Assembly: GCA_949298535.1 (NCBI GenBank)
Contig: CASFXA010000094.1
Span: forward strand, 1 to 54,943
Reading direction: 5' to 3'
DNA from: an uncultured Oscillospiraceae bacterium
GTDB taxonomy: Bacteria > Bacillota > Clostridia > Oscillospirales > Ruminococcaceae
DNA length: 54,943 nucleotides
Shown piece by piece: positions 42,187 through 51,990 of the stretch. Numbering within the stretch: position 1 is the first letter of the stretch; every line of letters begins with the position of its first letter. Under the pieces are notes generated by a model. That model was not told where the DNA came from. It saw nothing but the letters and a program-made list of their open reading frames with translations, and made no database searches. The position numbers and the translations under genes were made by a program.

Positions 42187-43131
42187 ATGTTCAAATATCT
42201 CCTCAAGCGACTGGCACAAGCGGTGCTGACGCTGTTTGTCATCCTGACCATCATCTTCTGCCTGCTGCGGCTGATGCCGGAGGAAGGGTATCTGGGAGAC
42301 AGCTACGACAAAATGACCGAGATTCAGCGGGAGACGATCCTCACCGAGATGGGCCTGCGGGATCCTATTCCGGTGCAGCTGGCCAAATTTTACGCCGATC
42401 TGTTCCAGGGGGACCTGGGCACCTCCTGGATCTACCGTCCCAATGTGGCGATTTCCGAAATTGTAGCGGAAAAGGCCCCCATTTCGGTGGAAATGGGCCT
42501 GTTGGCCATCGCCCTGTCCCTGGTGGTCGGTATTCCCCTGGGCGTTTTTATGACCCGCTTCAAAGACGGGATCCCCGATAAGCTGGGGATGCTGTTTGTG
42601 GTGCTGGTGATGGCAATCCCTTCTGCGGTGTATCATTTGTTCATCCAGACCTACGCCACCGAATGGCTGGGGCTGCCCATGCTCTTTAAACAGGGGGATT
42701 TTTCCAGCTGGATTCTGCCCACCATCTCCCTGTCCCTTTACAACACCGCCACCTTTGCCCTGTGGATGCGCCGCTATATGGTGGACGAGCTGAACAAGGA
42801 CTATGTTCGTCTGGCCCGGGCCAAGGGCGTGAAGAACGCCGCCATTATGGCCCGCCATGTGTTTCCCAACGCCTTTGTGCCGCTGATCCAGACCATCCCC
42901 TCCATGATTTTGCTGACCGCCATGGGCTCCATCTATGTGGAATCCCTCTACTCTGTGCCCGGCATGGGCGGTCTGCTGGTGGATGTCATTCAGCGGCAGG
43001 ACAACGCCATGGTTCAGGCGCTGGTACTCATTTACGCCTCTTTGAGTATCGTGGGATTGCTGCTGGGAGATATTCTCATGGGTATCTGCGATCCCAGAAT
43101 CACCTTTACATCGAAAGGAGGCGCCCGCTGA
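42187..43131 (+). CDS. oppB: Peptide ABC importer, permease (OppB/DppB type)
   Basis: A 314-residue membrane subunit with about six helices. The N-terminus MFKYLLKRLAQAVLTLFVIL and the conserved loop RLARAKGVKNAAIMARHVFP, the EAA motif that touches the ATPases, are family hallmarks. It heads the B-C-D-F part of the operon. ATG 42187 follows AAAAAGGAGCGCTGCTC. Confidence 0.94.
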   Translation: MFKYLLKRLAQAVLTLFVILTIIFCLLRLMPEEGYLGDSYDKMTEIQRETILTEMGLRDPIPVQLAKFYADLFQGDLGTSWIYRPNVAISEIVAEKAPISVEMGLLAIALSLVVGIPLGVFMTRFKDGIPDKLGMLFVVLVMAIPSAVYHLFIQTYATEWLGLPMLFKQGDFSSWILPTISLSLYNTATFALWMRRYMVDELNKDYVRLARAKGVKNAAIMARHVFPNAFVPLIQTIPSMILLTAMGSIYVESLYSVPGMGGLLVDVIQRQDNAMVQALVLIYASLSIVGLLLGDILMGICDPRITFTSKGGAR

Positions 43132-43132
43132 G

Positions 43133-44122
43133 ATGAAAAAGTTTTTGGATGGCGCACCCAATCGGGTGTCCGATCACATTGAGGAAGTGATCTCCGACCA
43201 GGATTTCACCTTTGCCAGCTACGACGAGGCCGCCGGGGAACGGGTCACCTGGTCCGATTATTCCTACTGGCGCTCTACCTTCCGGGTGTTTTTCAAGAAC
43301 CGCACGGCGGTGCTGCTGCTGATCCTGCTGGCGGCGCTGCTGCTCTTTACCTTTATTCAACCCCATCTGCCGGGACAGCGTCCCGCCACCCTCATCAACA
43401 ATGACCCTGAAACGGGGATGACCCTGTTCAATGTTCAGCCCAACGAGGAGTTCTGGTTCGGCACCAACTCCATCGGTCAGGACCTGTGGAGCATGGTGTG
43501 GAGCGGCACCCGTACCTCCCTCATCATCGGCTTTACGGTGGCGCTGTCCGAGGTGGTCATCGGCATCACCGTGGGGGTGCTGTGGGGCTATGTCCGCAGC
43601 CTGGACCACATTATGACCGCCCTCTACAATGTGCTGGACAACATTCCCCAGACCATTCTGCTGATTCTGATTTCCTATATTCTCCGTCCCAGTATGTCCA
43701 CCATCATTCTGGCCATGTGCCTGACCAGCTGGCTGAAGATGGCCCGGTTTATCCGCAATCAGATCGTCATTATCCGGGACCGGGACTATAATCTGGCCTC
43801 CCGCTGCCTGGGTACGCCCACCTACCGGATCATTCTGCGGAATCTGCTGCCCTACCTGGTGAGCGTCATGATGCTCCGCATCGCCACCACCATCCCCGAG
43901 GCCATCGGCAATGAGGTGTTCCTCACCTACATCGGCCTGGGCCTGCCGGTGAGCATCCCCTCCCTGGGCAACCTCATCAACACCGGACGGGGTATGCTGA
44001 TGTATCAGTCCCTGCGGTATCAGCTGATCTTCCCGGCCATCGTGCTGTCGGTGGTCACCGTTTCCTTCTATATCATCGGCAACGCCTTCGCGGACGCCGC
44101 TGATCCCAAAAATCATATGTAA
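43133..44122 (+). CDS. oppC: Peptide ABC importer, permease (OppC/DppC type)
   Basis: A 329-residue second membrane subunit. It has a longer soluble N-terminus (about 1-60, with SDQDFTFASYDEAAGERVTW) before the first helix near residue 62, and the EAA loop NLASRCLGTPTYRIILRNLL. It starts one base after the oppB stop, so the subunits are made in equal amounts. Confidence 0.94.
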   Translation: MKKFLDGAPNRVSDHIEEVISDQDFTFASYDEAAGERVTWSDYSYWRSTFRVFFKNRTAVLLLILLAALLLFTFIQPHLPGQRPATLINNDPETGMTLFNVQPNEEFWFGTNSIGQDLWSMVWSGTRTSLIIGFTVALSEVVIGITVGVLWGYVRSLDHIMTALYNVLDNIPQTILLILISYILRPSMSTIILAMCLTSWLKMARFIRNQIVIIRDRDYNLASRCLGTPTYRIILRNLLPYLVSVMMLRIATTIPEAIGNEVFLTYIGLGLPVSIPSLGNLINTGRGMLMYQSLRYQLIFPAIVLSVVTVSFYIIGNAFADAADPKNHM

Positions 44123-44137
44123 AGGAGGCGCTCAGTT

Positions 44138-45196
44138 ATGGCGGACCATCCGTCCAACGTCATCCTGTCGGTACAGGATCTGGACGTTAAATTCAACCTC
44201 AGAGGCCGGGTCCTCAACGCCATCCGGGGCGTCTCCCTGGATCTGTACGAAGGAGAAAGTCTGGCTATTGTAGGTGAGTCCGGCTCCGGCAAGAGCGTGT
44301 TCACCAAGACCTTCATGGGGCTTTTGGACCAGAACGGCGTTATCGCTGGCGGCAAAATCCTCTATAACGGTCAGGATCTGGCCCAGTACAAAAAAGAAAA
44401 GGACTGGCTGAAAATTCGGGGTCGGGAGATCGCCATGGTGCTCCAGGATCCCATGACCAGCCTCAATCCCCTGAAAACCATCGGCTATCAGATCGGCGAG
44501 GCCATCGCCATCCGCCACGGCCTCCGGGGCAAGGCCCTGAAGGAGAAGGTGCTGGAATGTCTGCGGGACGTGGGCATCACCGAGCCGGAGCGGCGGTACC
44601 ATCAGTATCCCCACGAGTTTTCCGGCGGTATGCGCCAGCGGGTGGTCATCGCCATCGCTGTGGCCTGCGGCCCCCGGATCCTCATCTGCGACGAGCCCAC
44701 CACCGCTCTGGATGTCACCATCCAGGCCCAAATTCTCAAGCTGCTGAAGGATCTGAAAGAGAAATATCATCTGACCACCATCTACATCACCCATGACTTG
44801 GGTGTGGTGGCCAATGTGGCGGACCGCATCGCCGTGATGTACGCCGGGGATATTGTGGAGATCGGCACCTGCGAGGAGGTCTTTTACGATCCCCGCCATC
44901 CCTACACCTGGGCGCTGCTGTCCAGCCTGCCCCAGCTGGGGATAAAAGGTCAGGAGCTGTATTCCATCAAGGGCACCCCGCCCAACCTGTTCCAGGAGAT
45001 CAAGGGGGACGCCTTCGCTCCCCGGAATCCCCACGCCCTCCAGGTGGACTTCAAGGCACGGCCTCCCTATTTTGAGGTAAGCCCCACCCATAAGGCCCGC
45101 ACCTGGCTGCTGGATCCCAGGGCCCCCAAGGTGGAGCCGCCGGAGCATATCAGCCAGCTGCGCAAGCAGGGAGGAGGTCTCAGCCATGACTGCTGA
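44138..45196 (+). CDS. oppD: Peptide ABC importer, ATPase (OppD/DppD type)
   Basis: A 352-residue ATP-binding subunit. Walker [10 protein letters not shown], signature FSGGMRQR and Walker [13 protein letters not shown] are intact, with an [15 protein letters not shown]-loop. The C-terminal extension differs from many OppD proteins: the cysteine positions of the usual GCxFxxRC motif are replaced ([13 protein letters not shown]), so a C-terminal iron-sulfur cluster is not expected. The stop overlaps the oppF start by eleven bases. Confidence 0.93.
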   Translation: MADHPSNVILSVQDLDVKFNLRGRVLNAIRGVSLDLYEGESLAIVGESGSGKSVFTKTFMGLLDQNGVIAGGKILYNGQDLAQYKKEKDWLKIRGREIAMVLQDPMTSLNPLKTIGYQIGEAIAIRHGLRGKALKEKVLECLRDVGITEPERRYHQYPHEFSGGMRQRVVIAIAVACGPRILICDEPTTALDVTIQAQILKLLKDLKEKYHLTTIYITHDLGVVANVADRIAVMYAGDIVEIGTCEEVFYDPRHPYTWALLSSLPQLGIKGQELYSIKGTPPNLFQEIKGDAFAPRNPHALQVDFKARPPYFEVSPTHKARTWLLDPRAPKVEPPEHISQLRKQGGGLSHDC

Positions 45197-46127
45197 AAAG
45201 AAAGAGGTGCTGCTGTCGGTCCGGGACCTTCAGGTGGTGTTCGGCGAACGGAAAAACCGCTTTGTGGCGGTGGACGGTGTCAGCTTTGACGTCTACCGGG
45301 GGGAGACCTTCGGCCTGGTGGGCGAATCCGGCTCCGGCAAAACCACCATCGGCCGGGCCATCATCCGGGTCAATCCCATTACCAAAGGCGAAGTGCTTTA
45401 CAAGGGAGAGCGGATCAGCGGCAGGATCTCCAAAGAGCTGGATAAAAAGGTCACCCGGGAGATCCAGATGATCTTCCAGGACCCCATGGCATCCCTCAAC
45501 GAACGGGCCAAGGTGGATTACATCATTTCCGAGGGCCTTTACAACATCGGCCACTTCTCCCAGGAGGAGCGGAAGCGCCGGGTGGAACAGGCGCTGCTGG
45601 ATGTGGGCCTGCTGCCGGAGTTTGCCAGCCGTTTTCCCCATGAGTTTTCCGGCGGCCAGCGGCAGCGGATCGGTATTGCCCGCTCCCTGATTATGGAGCC
45701 GGAGTTCATCATCGCCGACGAGCCCATTTCCGCCCTGGATGTTTCCATCCGGGCCCAGGTCCTCAATCTGCTGGCGGAGCTTCAGCGGAAGCGGGGGCTG
45801 ACCTATCTGTTCATCGCCCACGATCTGTCGGTGATGCGCTTTATCACTGACCGTATTGCCGTCATCCATAAGGGTGTCATTGTGGAGCTGGCGGAAACAG
45901 AGCTGCTGTTCCGTCATCCCCTCCATCCCTACACCCAGGCCCTTCTTTCCGCCATCCCCCAGCCGGATCCCATTTCCGAGCGGAAAAAGGTTCTCAAGGT
46001 CTACGACCCCTCCTGCCATCATTATGAGGAGGACCCGCCCTTCTGGGAGGAAGTGGAGCCGGGACACTTTGTTCTGGGCAATCATCAGGAGATGGAAGGC
46101 TACCGGGCCGCTGTGGCACAGGACTGA
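45186..46127 (+). CDS. oppF: Peptide ABC importer, ATPase (OppF/DppF type)
   Basis: A 313-residue partner ATPase. Walker [10 protein letters not shown], signature [10 protein letters not shown] and Walker [13 protein letters not shown] are present, and the C-terminus runs [18 protein letters not shown] to PGHFVLGN, a form common in Clostridia. It overlaps oppD by eleven bases, which implies translational coupling of the two ATPases that dimerise. Completes a full A-B-C-D-F set. Confidence 0.93.
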   Translation: MTAEKKEVLLSVRDLQVVFGERKNRFVAVDGVSFDVYRGETFGLVGESGSGKTTIGRAIIRVNPITKGEVLYKGERISGRISKELDKKVTREIQMIFQDPMASLNERAKVDYIISEGLYNIGHFSQEERKRRVEQALLDVGLLPEFASRFPHEFSGGQRQRIGIARSLIMEPEFIIADEPISALDVSIRAQVLNLLAELQRKRGLTYLFIAHDLSVMRFITDRIAVIHKGVIVELAETELLFRHPLHPYTQALLSAIPQPDPISERKKVLKVYDPSCHHYEEDPPFWEEVEPGHFVLGNHQEMEGYRAAVAQD

Positions 46128-46181
46128 CGTTCTGGCGGGGCCTGAAATTTGCCTGGACACAGTTTGACACAAAGAAAAAAC

Positions 46182-46238
46182 CTTCCGGTTCATTCGCCGC
46201 GGCAAGGAATGACCGGAAGCAGCGGCACTGGCTTTTTT
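46182..46238 (+). terminator. Probable terminator of the opp operon
   Basis: CTTCCGG (46182-46188) and TTCATTC pair with GAATGA and CCGGAAG (ending 46219) with one bulge; a run of seven T lies at 46232-46238 after a short GC stretch that can itself fold. Position just after oppF suits a terminator, but the distance to the T-run is long. Confidence 0.55.
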
Positions 46239-46331
46239 TGGAGGCTGGTGCCGTTTTTTCAGGGGAATATTTTGAAACAGAATACCGGCAGCTGCTGGTT
46301 ATTGTTGTCGCCGCTGAAAGGAGCGGAAACG

Positions 46332-47039
46332 ATGAAGAAAATTCTTTGCCTTACTGTGGCTATTTTCTGCGGGGTACTGGCCTGCGGATGCGGGGAACAA
46401 ACCGTCCCGGCTTCTTCTCAGACGGAAGCGTCCATTTCGGAGAGTTCTTCTGCTGAGGAAAGCGGGGCTTCTCCGGCCATGGAATCCAGCGTTCCCGAAG
46501 GCTCATCCTCCGGCGAAGAGGAATCCTTTCCCCTGACCGGGGAGGACCTGGAGCGGATGCGGGAGTACGCCCTGGAGTTTGCCGGGTTTTATACCGAACC
46601 CTTTGCCTCGGTGGAGGAGCTGGACCGGGAGGATATTGGCCGCAACAGTCTGTTTCAGCTTTGCGTCTATCATGAGGATGAGTTTGAGACTGACGAGGGG
46701 GGATATTTGTTTGTCCCGCGGCAGCGCCTTGCCTCCTATGTATGGGAGCATTACGGGATAGAACATTATGAGTATCCCCTTTCTGAGGACCCCCGGATGC
46801 TGCCCAGTTACAATGAGGAAAAGGACGCTTATCTGTTTATTGCCGCCGGGGAAGGATTTTGGGGAGATATTTCCATTGTGGATGAAACGGTGGAGGGGCA
46901 GACCGCCGCTTACGTCATCCGGCTGGAGACATGGAATGTGGAAACCAGCCAGGTGATGGAGAGCCGGGAGCTGACCTATACCTTCCGGATTCTTTCCGCA
47001 GAGGAAGGATATGCCCTTCAGATTGTTTCAGCGCTCTGA
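46332..47039 (+). CDS. Unknown lipoprotein
   Basis: A 235-residue secreted protein. A signal segment ends in VLACGCGEQ (anchor C18 or C20), followed by a Ser/Glu/Pro-rich linker (about 21-65) and an acidic globular part that opens LTGEDLERMREYALEFAGFY. No family recognised. A second hallmark is a high acidic content throughout. It lies between the opp operon and the YitT-family gene but is separated by noncoding gaps on both sides. ATG 46332 follows GAAAGGAGCGGAAACG. Confidence 0.75.
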   Translation: MKKILCLTVAIFCGVLACGCGEQTVPASSQTEASISESSSAEESGASPAMESSVPEGSSSGEEESFPLTGEDLERMREYALEFAGFYTEPFASVEELDREDIGRNSLFQLCVYHEDEFETDEGGYLFVPRQRLASYVWEHYGIEHYEYPLSEDPRMLPSYNEEKDAYLFIAAGEGFWGDISIVDETVEGQTAAYVIRLETWNVETSQVMESRELTYTFRILSAEEGYALQIVSAL

Positions 47040-47461
47040 CGGTTGCCCCGGGGAGCATAGAGTGAAAGCCCTGAGCAGCAAGATAAAGGCGCTTCCGGCT
47101 GCGGGTTTATGGGGAGGCTCCCGGGCCCGGACAGCAGTCCCCGCCCTTTTCTTCCGGTCAGCGATGGCTTCCGGAGGGAAAGCCGGTTGCCGGTGAAGCT
47201 GGCGACGAAACACATCTCCCGGAAAAGGAAAATGGCGGCGGGATGTTCCGGCTCAGAAAAGTCCTGTTCGTGAGAGAAATAAGCGGTGCAGTCCTTTGGA
47301 AGTACGCTTCAGAGGGCTGCGTCTTTTGATCCTTTGGGGAGAATAATCAGGAGAAGAGGATGGGAAAAGGCACTTTTCCTTTGAGCGGGATCGTGATATA
47401 CTGTTTTCTGTCCGGCTGCGCCGGAATCGCCCTGAAGGGCAACTTTACAAACAGGGAGCGT
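47040..47461 (+). promoter_or_regulatory. Gap with promoter of the YitT-family gene
   Basis: No gene supported in this 422-bp region. TTTTCC (47374-47379), 17-bp spacer, TATACT (47397-47402) with TGA before it form a probable extended -10 promoter about 60 bp ahead of the start. No obvious terminator for the lipoprotein gene. Confidence 0.55.
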
Positions 47462-48328
47462 ATGGTGTCCATGAAATATCTTCAAAAACTGCTGCCCATC
47501 GGAATCATTCTCCTGGGCAACACCGCTTACGCCTTTGCGGTAGCGGCTTTTATCCTGCCCAACCATTTGATTACCGGAGGAACCACCGGTCTGGCTCTCT
47601 TTTTCAATTATCTGGCTGGGGTGCCGGTGGCTGCCTTTGTGGGGGCGTTCAATGTGCTGATGTTTTTGCTGGGCTTTTGGGTGCTGGGGAAGGGCTTCGC
47701 TTTCACCACCCTGCTCAGCACCTTCTATTATCCTTTTATCCTGTCGGTGCTGCAGCAGATCCCCGGCATCACCCAGTTGACGGCGGATCCTATGCTGTCG
47801 GTGATTTACGCCGGCGGTCTCATCGGCGTGGGTATCGGCTTGGTGATCCGGGCGGGGGCGTCCACCGGCGGCATGGATATTCCTCCTTTGGTGCTGCAAA
47901 AAAAGATGGGGATTCCGGTGTCTGCTTCCCTGTATGTCTTTGACTGCGCCATCCTGGTGCTTCAGTTCTTCTTTTCCAATGGCGAACAGGTGCTTTACGG
48001 GATCTTGGTGGTGATTATTTACACCTTTGTGCTGGACCGGGTGCTGCTGCTGGGCAAGAGCCAGACCCAGGTGCAGATCATCAGCCGGAAGCATCGGGAA
48101 ATCAATGAGATGATCCAGACCAAAATGGACCGCGGCACCACGCTGCTGATGGCCCGAACCGGGCATTTGCAGGAGGAAATCCCTGTGGTGATGACGGTGG
48201 TGGGCAACCGGGAGCTGCCCCGTCTCAGCGCCTGGGTGAGCGAGATCGACCCCAAGGCTTTTCTTATTGTAGGCCGGGCCAACGAGGTCCGTGGTCGGGG
48301 CTTTACCATGGGAAAGGTCTACCGCTGA
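47462..48328 (+). CDS. YitT-family membrane protein (DUF2179)
   Basis: A 288-residue protein with five or six N-terminal membrane helices (LLPIGIILLGNTAYAFAVAA; the GGTTGLALFF and GASTGGMDI motifs are typical) and a soluble C-terminal DUF2179 domain (about 205-288, ending AFLIVGRANEVRGRGF). The family is widespread in Firmicutes; transport is presumed but unproven. Start ATG 47462 (ATG 47471 is an alternative) behind GGGAGCGT. Confidence 0.93.
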   Translation: MVSMKYLQKLLPIGIILLGNTAYAFAVAAFILPNHLITGGTTGLALFFNYLAGVPVAAFVGAFNVLMFLLGFWVLGKGFAFTTLLSTFYYPFILSVLQQIPGITQLTADPMLSVIYAGGLIGVGIGLVIRAGASTGGMDIPPLVLQKKMGIPVSASLYVFDCAILVLQFFFSNGEQVLYGILVVIIYTFVLDRVLLLGKSQTQVQIISRKHREINEMIQTKMDRGTTLLMARTGHLQEEIPVVMTVVGNRELPRLSAWVSEIDPKAFLIVGRANEVRGRGFTMGKVYR

Positions 48329-48374
48329 GAGGAAAGAGAGCTTGTAACCCCCAGGGGAAGATATTCAGACAAAA

Positions 48375-48432
48375 GAAAAAAGCGGCGCTTTTGCCGGGCT
48401 GTGTGCCGGTGAAAACGCCGCTGATCTTTTTG
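48375..48432. terminator. Bidirectional terminator between YitT and DUF362 genes
   Basis: GCGGCG (48382-48387) pairs with CGCCGC (48416-48421) with an internal imperfect stem around CCGG/CCGG. The plus strand then reads TGATCTTTTTG, the minus strand TTTTTTCTTTT. Confidence 0.75.
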
Positions 48433-48462
48433 ACTGACAAGGGGAAGCAAAAAGAATAAGAA

Positions 48463-49587
48463 TTATTTGACGGTAATCAGTTCGTACTCCCGGCTGCCCA
48501 GACCGATTTTTTCACAGTGTTCCAGGCACACCTTCCAGTCGGTTTCAGGGGAGGTATTGGTGAAGTGGTCATGATGGTCCACAAAACCCGCCTCATGGAT
48601 GTGGTCGTCCAGCAGGCTGCCGGGCATGGGGGGCATCTTGTTGCAGGCGTCGGCACAGGCCTGATCCAGGGCCACGGGATCGAAGCTGGCGAACATTCCC
48701 ACATCGGGAATAATGGGAACGTCGTTTTCCGCATGGCAATCGCAATAGGGGGAGACGTCGATGACCAGGCTGATGTGGAACTGAGGGCGTCCATCCACCA
48801 CTGCTTTGGCATATTCTGCCATTTTGCAGTTGAGTTCCGCATTGGCGGAATAGTTTTCGTTGTAGATGGCGTCGAAGTTGCAGGCCCCCAGGCAGCGGCC
48901 GCAGCCCACGCATTTGCTGTGGTCGATGGAAGCCTTCCGGTCCGCGCCGAAGGAAATGGCGTCATGAGCGCAGTTTTTGGCGCAGACGTGACATCCCCGG
49001 CACAGCTCCTCATTGACGGTGGGCTTGCCGGCGTTGTGCTGCTCCATCTTTCCGGCCCGGCTGCCGCAGCCCATGCCGATATTTTTGATGGCGCCGCCGA
49101 AACCGGTGGATTCATGGCCCTTGAAGTGGTTGAGGCTGATGAAGACATCAGCGTCCATAATGGCCCGGCCAATTTTGGCCTCCTTGACATAGCTGCCGCC
49201 CACCACGGGGACAGCAATATCATCGGTGCCCTTGAGGCCGTCTCCGATAATCACCTGACATCCGGTGGAATAGGGGGTAAAGCCGTTTTCATAGGCGGCG
49301 TCGATGTGGTCCAGGGCGTTTTTCCGCCGCCCCACATAGAGGGTGTTGCAGTCGGTGAGGAAGGGCTTGCCCCCCAGCTCCTTGATGACGTCCGCCACCG
49401 CCTTGGCGTAATTGGGGCGGAGATAGGAAAGGTTGCCCGGTTCGCCAAAGTGGATTTTGATGGCGACCATCTTGTTTTCGAAATCAATCTGTCCGATACC
49501 GGCGGTGCGGATGAGTTTTTTCAGCTTTCCCAGCAGGTCGGTGCCGGGCAGCGCCCGCAGATCGGAAAAATAAACTTTGGATGACAT
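48463..49587 (-). CDS. DUF362 protein with two [4Fe-4S] sites
   Basis: A 374-residue protein of the DUF362 family, with a ferredoxin insert: CRGCHVCAKNCAHDAIS and CVGCGRCLGACNFDAI, each with four cysteines and a following Ala/Ile as in 2[4Fe-4S] ferredoxins. The N-terminal core has VAIKIHFGEPGNLSYLRPNY and HFKGHESTGFGGAIKNIGMG, both family marks. Function is not established; an anaerobic electron-transfer or redox-repair role is likely. No signal peptide. Its promoter is visible upstream on the minus strand. Confidence 0.9.
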   Translation of the reverse strand: MSSKVYFSDLRALPGTDLLGKLKKLIRTAGIGQIDFENKMVAIKIHFGEPGNLSYLRPNYAKAVADVIKELGGKPFLTDCNTLYVGRRKNALDHIDAAYENGFTPYSTGCQVIIGDGLKGTDDIAVPVVGGSYVKEAKIGRAIMDADVFISLNHFKGHESTGFGGAIKNIGMGCGSRAGKMEQHNAGKPTVNEELCRGCHVCAKNCAHDAISFGADRKASIDHSKCVGCGRCLGACNFDAIYNENYSANAELNCKMAEYAKAVVDGRPQFHISLVIDVSPYCDCHAENDVPIIPDVGMFASFDPVALDQACADACNKMPPMPGSLLDDHIHEAGFVDHHDHFTNTSPETDWKVCLEHCEKIGLGSREYELITVK

Positions 49588-49636
49588 GAAAAAAGCCTCC
49601 TCCTGGAAGAAATTTCAGCTTTGGGTCTGTTTTTTT

Positions 49637-49665
49637 ATCTTAAAGCAAGCCATTGTGTCCGTCAA
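49637..49665 (-). promoter_or_regulatory. Promoter of the DUF362 gene
   Basis: On the minus strand TTGACG (49665-49660), 17-bp spacer, TAAGAT (49642-49637), about 50 bp before the start. Confidence 0.65.
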
Positions 49666-49673
49666 GAACTTTT

Positions 49674-50453
49674 TCACAGCTGGATGATCTGGGTATCCTT
49701 CCGGTAAAGGGTGCGATAGCCGAAATAAAGGGATCCAAAGCAGGCCAGACACACCACCGCGCAGATGGAGATCATCATGGCGATCTGATAGAGGATGGCG
49801 GTGCCGGGCATGGTGCCGGAGAGAATCTGTCCGGTCATCATCCCCGGCAGGGAAACGATCCCCATGCCCAGCATGGAGTTCATGGTGGGCAGCAAGGCGG
49901 TCTCCATGGCCTGACGAACGAAGGGAAGAAGAATTTTCTGGGGGGAAATCCCCACCGACAGCAGGGTGACGATCTTCCGCTGCTGTCCTTCCAGACTTTC
50001 CCGGAAGGTTTTCACCCCCAGGGAGACGCCGTTCATGGTGTTGCCCATAATCATCCCGCTGAGGGGGATGGCGTACTGGGGGTTGAAAAAGCTCTCCCGC
50101 ACCACCACGCAGATGAAAAACAGCACTGCCAGCAGCCCCGACAGGGCGAGGGAGAGAGCGATGACCAGCTGAAAGCGGCGGCTCAGGCCCTTGTTCTTGG
50201 ACAGCACCCGAAAGACGGCAAAGATGGTCATGGCCGCCAGGTAAGCCACTGTGAACTGGGGATGGGGATTTTCAAAGATGATGGTGAGGATGAATCCCGC
50301 GATCACCAGCTGCACCGACATCCGTAGGCTGGCGACGATAAGCAGCTTGGTCTGGTCGATCTGACATTTTTTCATGATGGCTGCCGCCACCAAAAGCAGC
50401 AGGTACACCAGCACAAACTGCTGCAGCTGAATCTCTACAATACCGCCGTTCAC
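49674..50453 (-). CDS. fetB: Iron-export-type ABC permease FetB
   Basis: A 259-residue membrane protein of the UPF0014 family, homologous to E. coli FetB (YbbM). About seven helices; signature SGMIMGNTMNGVSLGVKTFR and the loop LLSVGISPQKILLPFVRQAM. FetAB exports iron and raises resistance to oxidative stress in E. coli. It overlaps fetA by ATGA (50453-50450). The substrate is not visible in the sequence. Confidence 0.9.
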   Translation of the reverse strand: MNGGIVEIQLQQFVLVYLLLLVAAAIMKKCQIDQTKLLIVASLRMSVQLVIAGFILTIIFENPHPQFTVAYLAAMTIFAVFRVLSKNKGLSRRFQLVIALSLALSGLLAVLFFICVVVRESFFNPQYAIPLSGMIMGNTMNGVSLGVKTFRESLEGQQRKIVTLLSVGISPQKILLPFVRQAMETALLPTMNSMLGMGIVSLPGMMTGQILSGTMPGTAILYQIAMMISICAVVCLACFGSLYFGYRTLYRKDTQIIQL

Positions 50454-51082
50454 GGCTGTCCCCCCTTTTCCAGCAGGATGATCCGATCCCCAAAGGCTTC
50501 CGCCAGTTCCCGGCTGTGGCTGACCGCCGCCAGTGTTTTTCCCTGGGCGGAGATGTAATCTTTGAGGTTGGTCATCAGTTGCCGGGCGGTTTTTTCATCC
50601 AGGGCGGAGGTGGGCTCGTCCAGCAGCAGCAAATCGAAACCAAAGGAAATGCAGATTGCCAAAAACACCCGCTGACGCTCTCCGCCGGACAGACGTCCAC
50701 ATGGCGTGTTCAGCTCAAAGTCCAGGCAACACAAGGAGAGAAAACGGCGGATGTCCTCCTCCCCGATGGGGGGATCCTCCCGCAGCTGATAATAGGCGTC
50801 AAAATTCTCCCGGATGCTGCCGTCAAAAAGATAGACGTCCTGGGAGGCCAGCAGCACCTTCCGGCGGTAGGGGAGAACCTCCAGCTGCCGAACGTTCTTT
50901 CCGCGATAAAAAATCTCCCCCGCCGAAGGAAGGAGAGTGGCGTTGAGCAGCCGCAGCAAGGTGGATTTGCCGCAGCCGCTTTCCCCCAGAATAAAGGTGG
51001 TTTTGTTTTCTTCAATGGCCAAGTCGGGGTACCGCAGCAGGTCCAAAAACTCCAGCCCCCGGGTTTCCACAATCAAACTCAA
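50450..51082 (-). CDS. fetA: Iron-export-type ABC ATPase FetA
   Basis: A 210-residue ATPase with Walker A GESGCGKST, signature LSGGERQR and Walker B LLLLDEPTSALDE. It is the natural partner of FetB. I chose the TTG at 51082 because GGGGGAGG lies seven bases upstream, the codon overlaps the previous stop as TTGA, and the next residues (LIVETRGLEF) begin the ATPase fold. A longer reading from an upstream start would extend into the previous gene. Confidence 0.88.
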   Translation of the reverse strand: MSLIVETRGLEFLDLLRYPDLAIEENKTTFILGESGCGKSTLLRLLNATLLPSAGEIFYRGKNVRQLEVLPYRRKVLLASQDVYLFDGSIRENFDAYYQLREDPPIGEEDIRRFLSLCCLDFELNTPCGRLSGGERQRVFLAICISFGFDLLLLDEPTSALDEKTARQLMTNLKDYISAQGKTLAAVSHSRELAEAFGDRIILLEKGGQP

Positions 51083-51990
51083 AGTTTTGCCTCCCCCACA
51101 GAAAAATCGCCGGAGAATTCCCCGGCGCGGGAACGGTGAAGCACCAGCAGCGGCAGATGAGGATGGTTCAGAAAACGGGGTCCGCCGCTGAGGCCCCGGC
51201 TGACATACATTTGACGGCGGCTGTCTCCATACAATCCCTGGTCGTACCGGGGAAAGAAACGTCGCTCCGGTGAGAGCAATCCTCCTGCTGCCGGCAGCCG
51301 CACCATTCCCCCGTGAACATGGCCGGAGAGGGTCAGATCCGCGCCCCACCGGCGATAAGCGGGGAAGAAAAGGGGATTGTGGGCCAGCAGCAGATGAAAG
51401 CCCTTTGGGTCGGCCTCGCCCAGCAGCGCATCCATATCCGCCGCCGTGAGGGTCACATCCACGTTTTTGCCGGTGAGATAGTTGCGCTCATATCGGGTGG
51501 AAAGAGCCAGCCCCCACAGGGTCAAGCGGCTGCCCCCAAAGGTCAGCTCCCGCTTTTCATTGACCAGCACCTGGGCGCCCATCGCCTCCATCCCCTCATA
51601 GAGCAGAGCCCGATTGGCGTGGCTGAGGCGCTGTTCATGATTGCCGGGGGCAAAGAAAACCGGCCACCGGCGGGACAGCTGCCCGCACAGGTCCCAGATC
51701 ACCCCGAAATCGTCCTCCACCCGGTCAATCATATCCCCGGTCATCACCACCAGCTGGGGGGACAGCTCTTCCGCCAGCCCCAACAGGCGGCGGTGTCCCT
51801 TTCCCCAGGTCCGGCAGTGGAGATCTGAGAGATGCAGGATCCGCAATCCCTCCAATCCGTGGGGGAGGCGGTCACACCTCAGATGAATGACCGGTGTTTC
51901 CAGCAAGCAGTGGCTCAGGGCCAGTTCCCCCGCCAGAGCCGCCGCCCCGGCCGCTCCGGTCATTGCCAGAAGCCGAAGACCATGATTCAT
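51079..51990 (-). CDS. YkuE-like membrane-anchored metallophosphoesterase
   Basis: A 303-residue calcineurin-like phosphoesterase with an N-terminal hydrophobic segment (about 5-27). All metal motifs are intact: HLSDLHCR, VMTGDMIDR, APGNHEQR, LLAHNP and LSGHVHGG. Family members act on phosphodiesters or pyrophosphates at or outside the membrane; substrate unknown. It overlaps the amidohydrolase upstream by ATGA (51990-51987) and fetA downstream by TTGA, which ties it to the transporter. Confidence 0.9.
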   Translation of the reverse strand: MNHGLRLLAMTGAAGAAALAGELALSHCLLETPVIHLRCDRLPHGLEGLRILHLSDLHCRTWGKGHRRLLGLAEELSPQLVVMTGDMIDRVEDDFGVIWDLCGQLSRRWPVFFAPGNHEQRLSHANRALLYEGMEAMGAQVLVNEKRELTFGGSRLTLWGLALSTRYERNYLTGKNVDVTLTAADMDALLGEADPKGFHLLLAHNPLFFPAYRRWGADLTLSGHVHGGMVRLPAAGGLLSPERRFFPRYDQGLYGDSRRQMYVSRGLSGGPRFLNHPHLPLLVLHRSRAGEFSGDFSVGEAKL

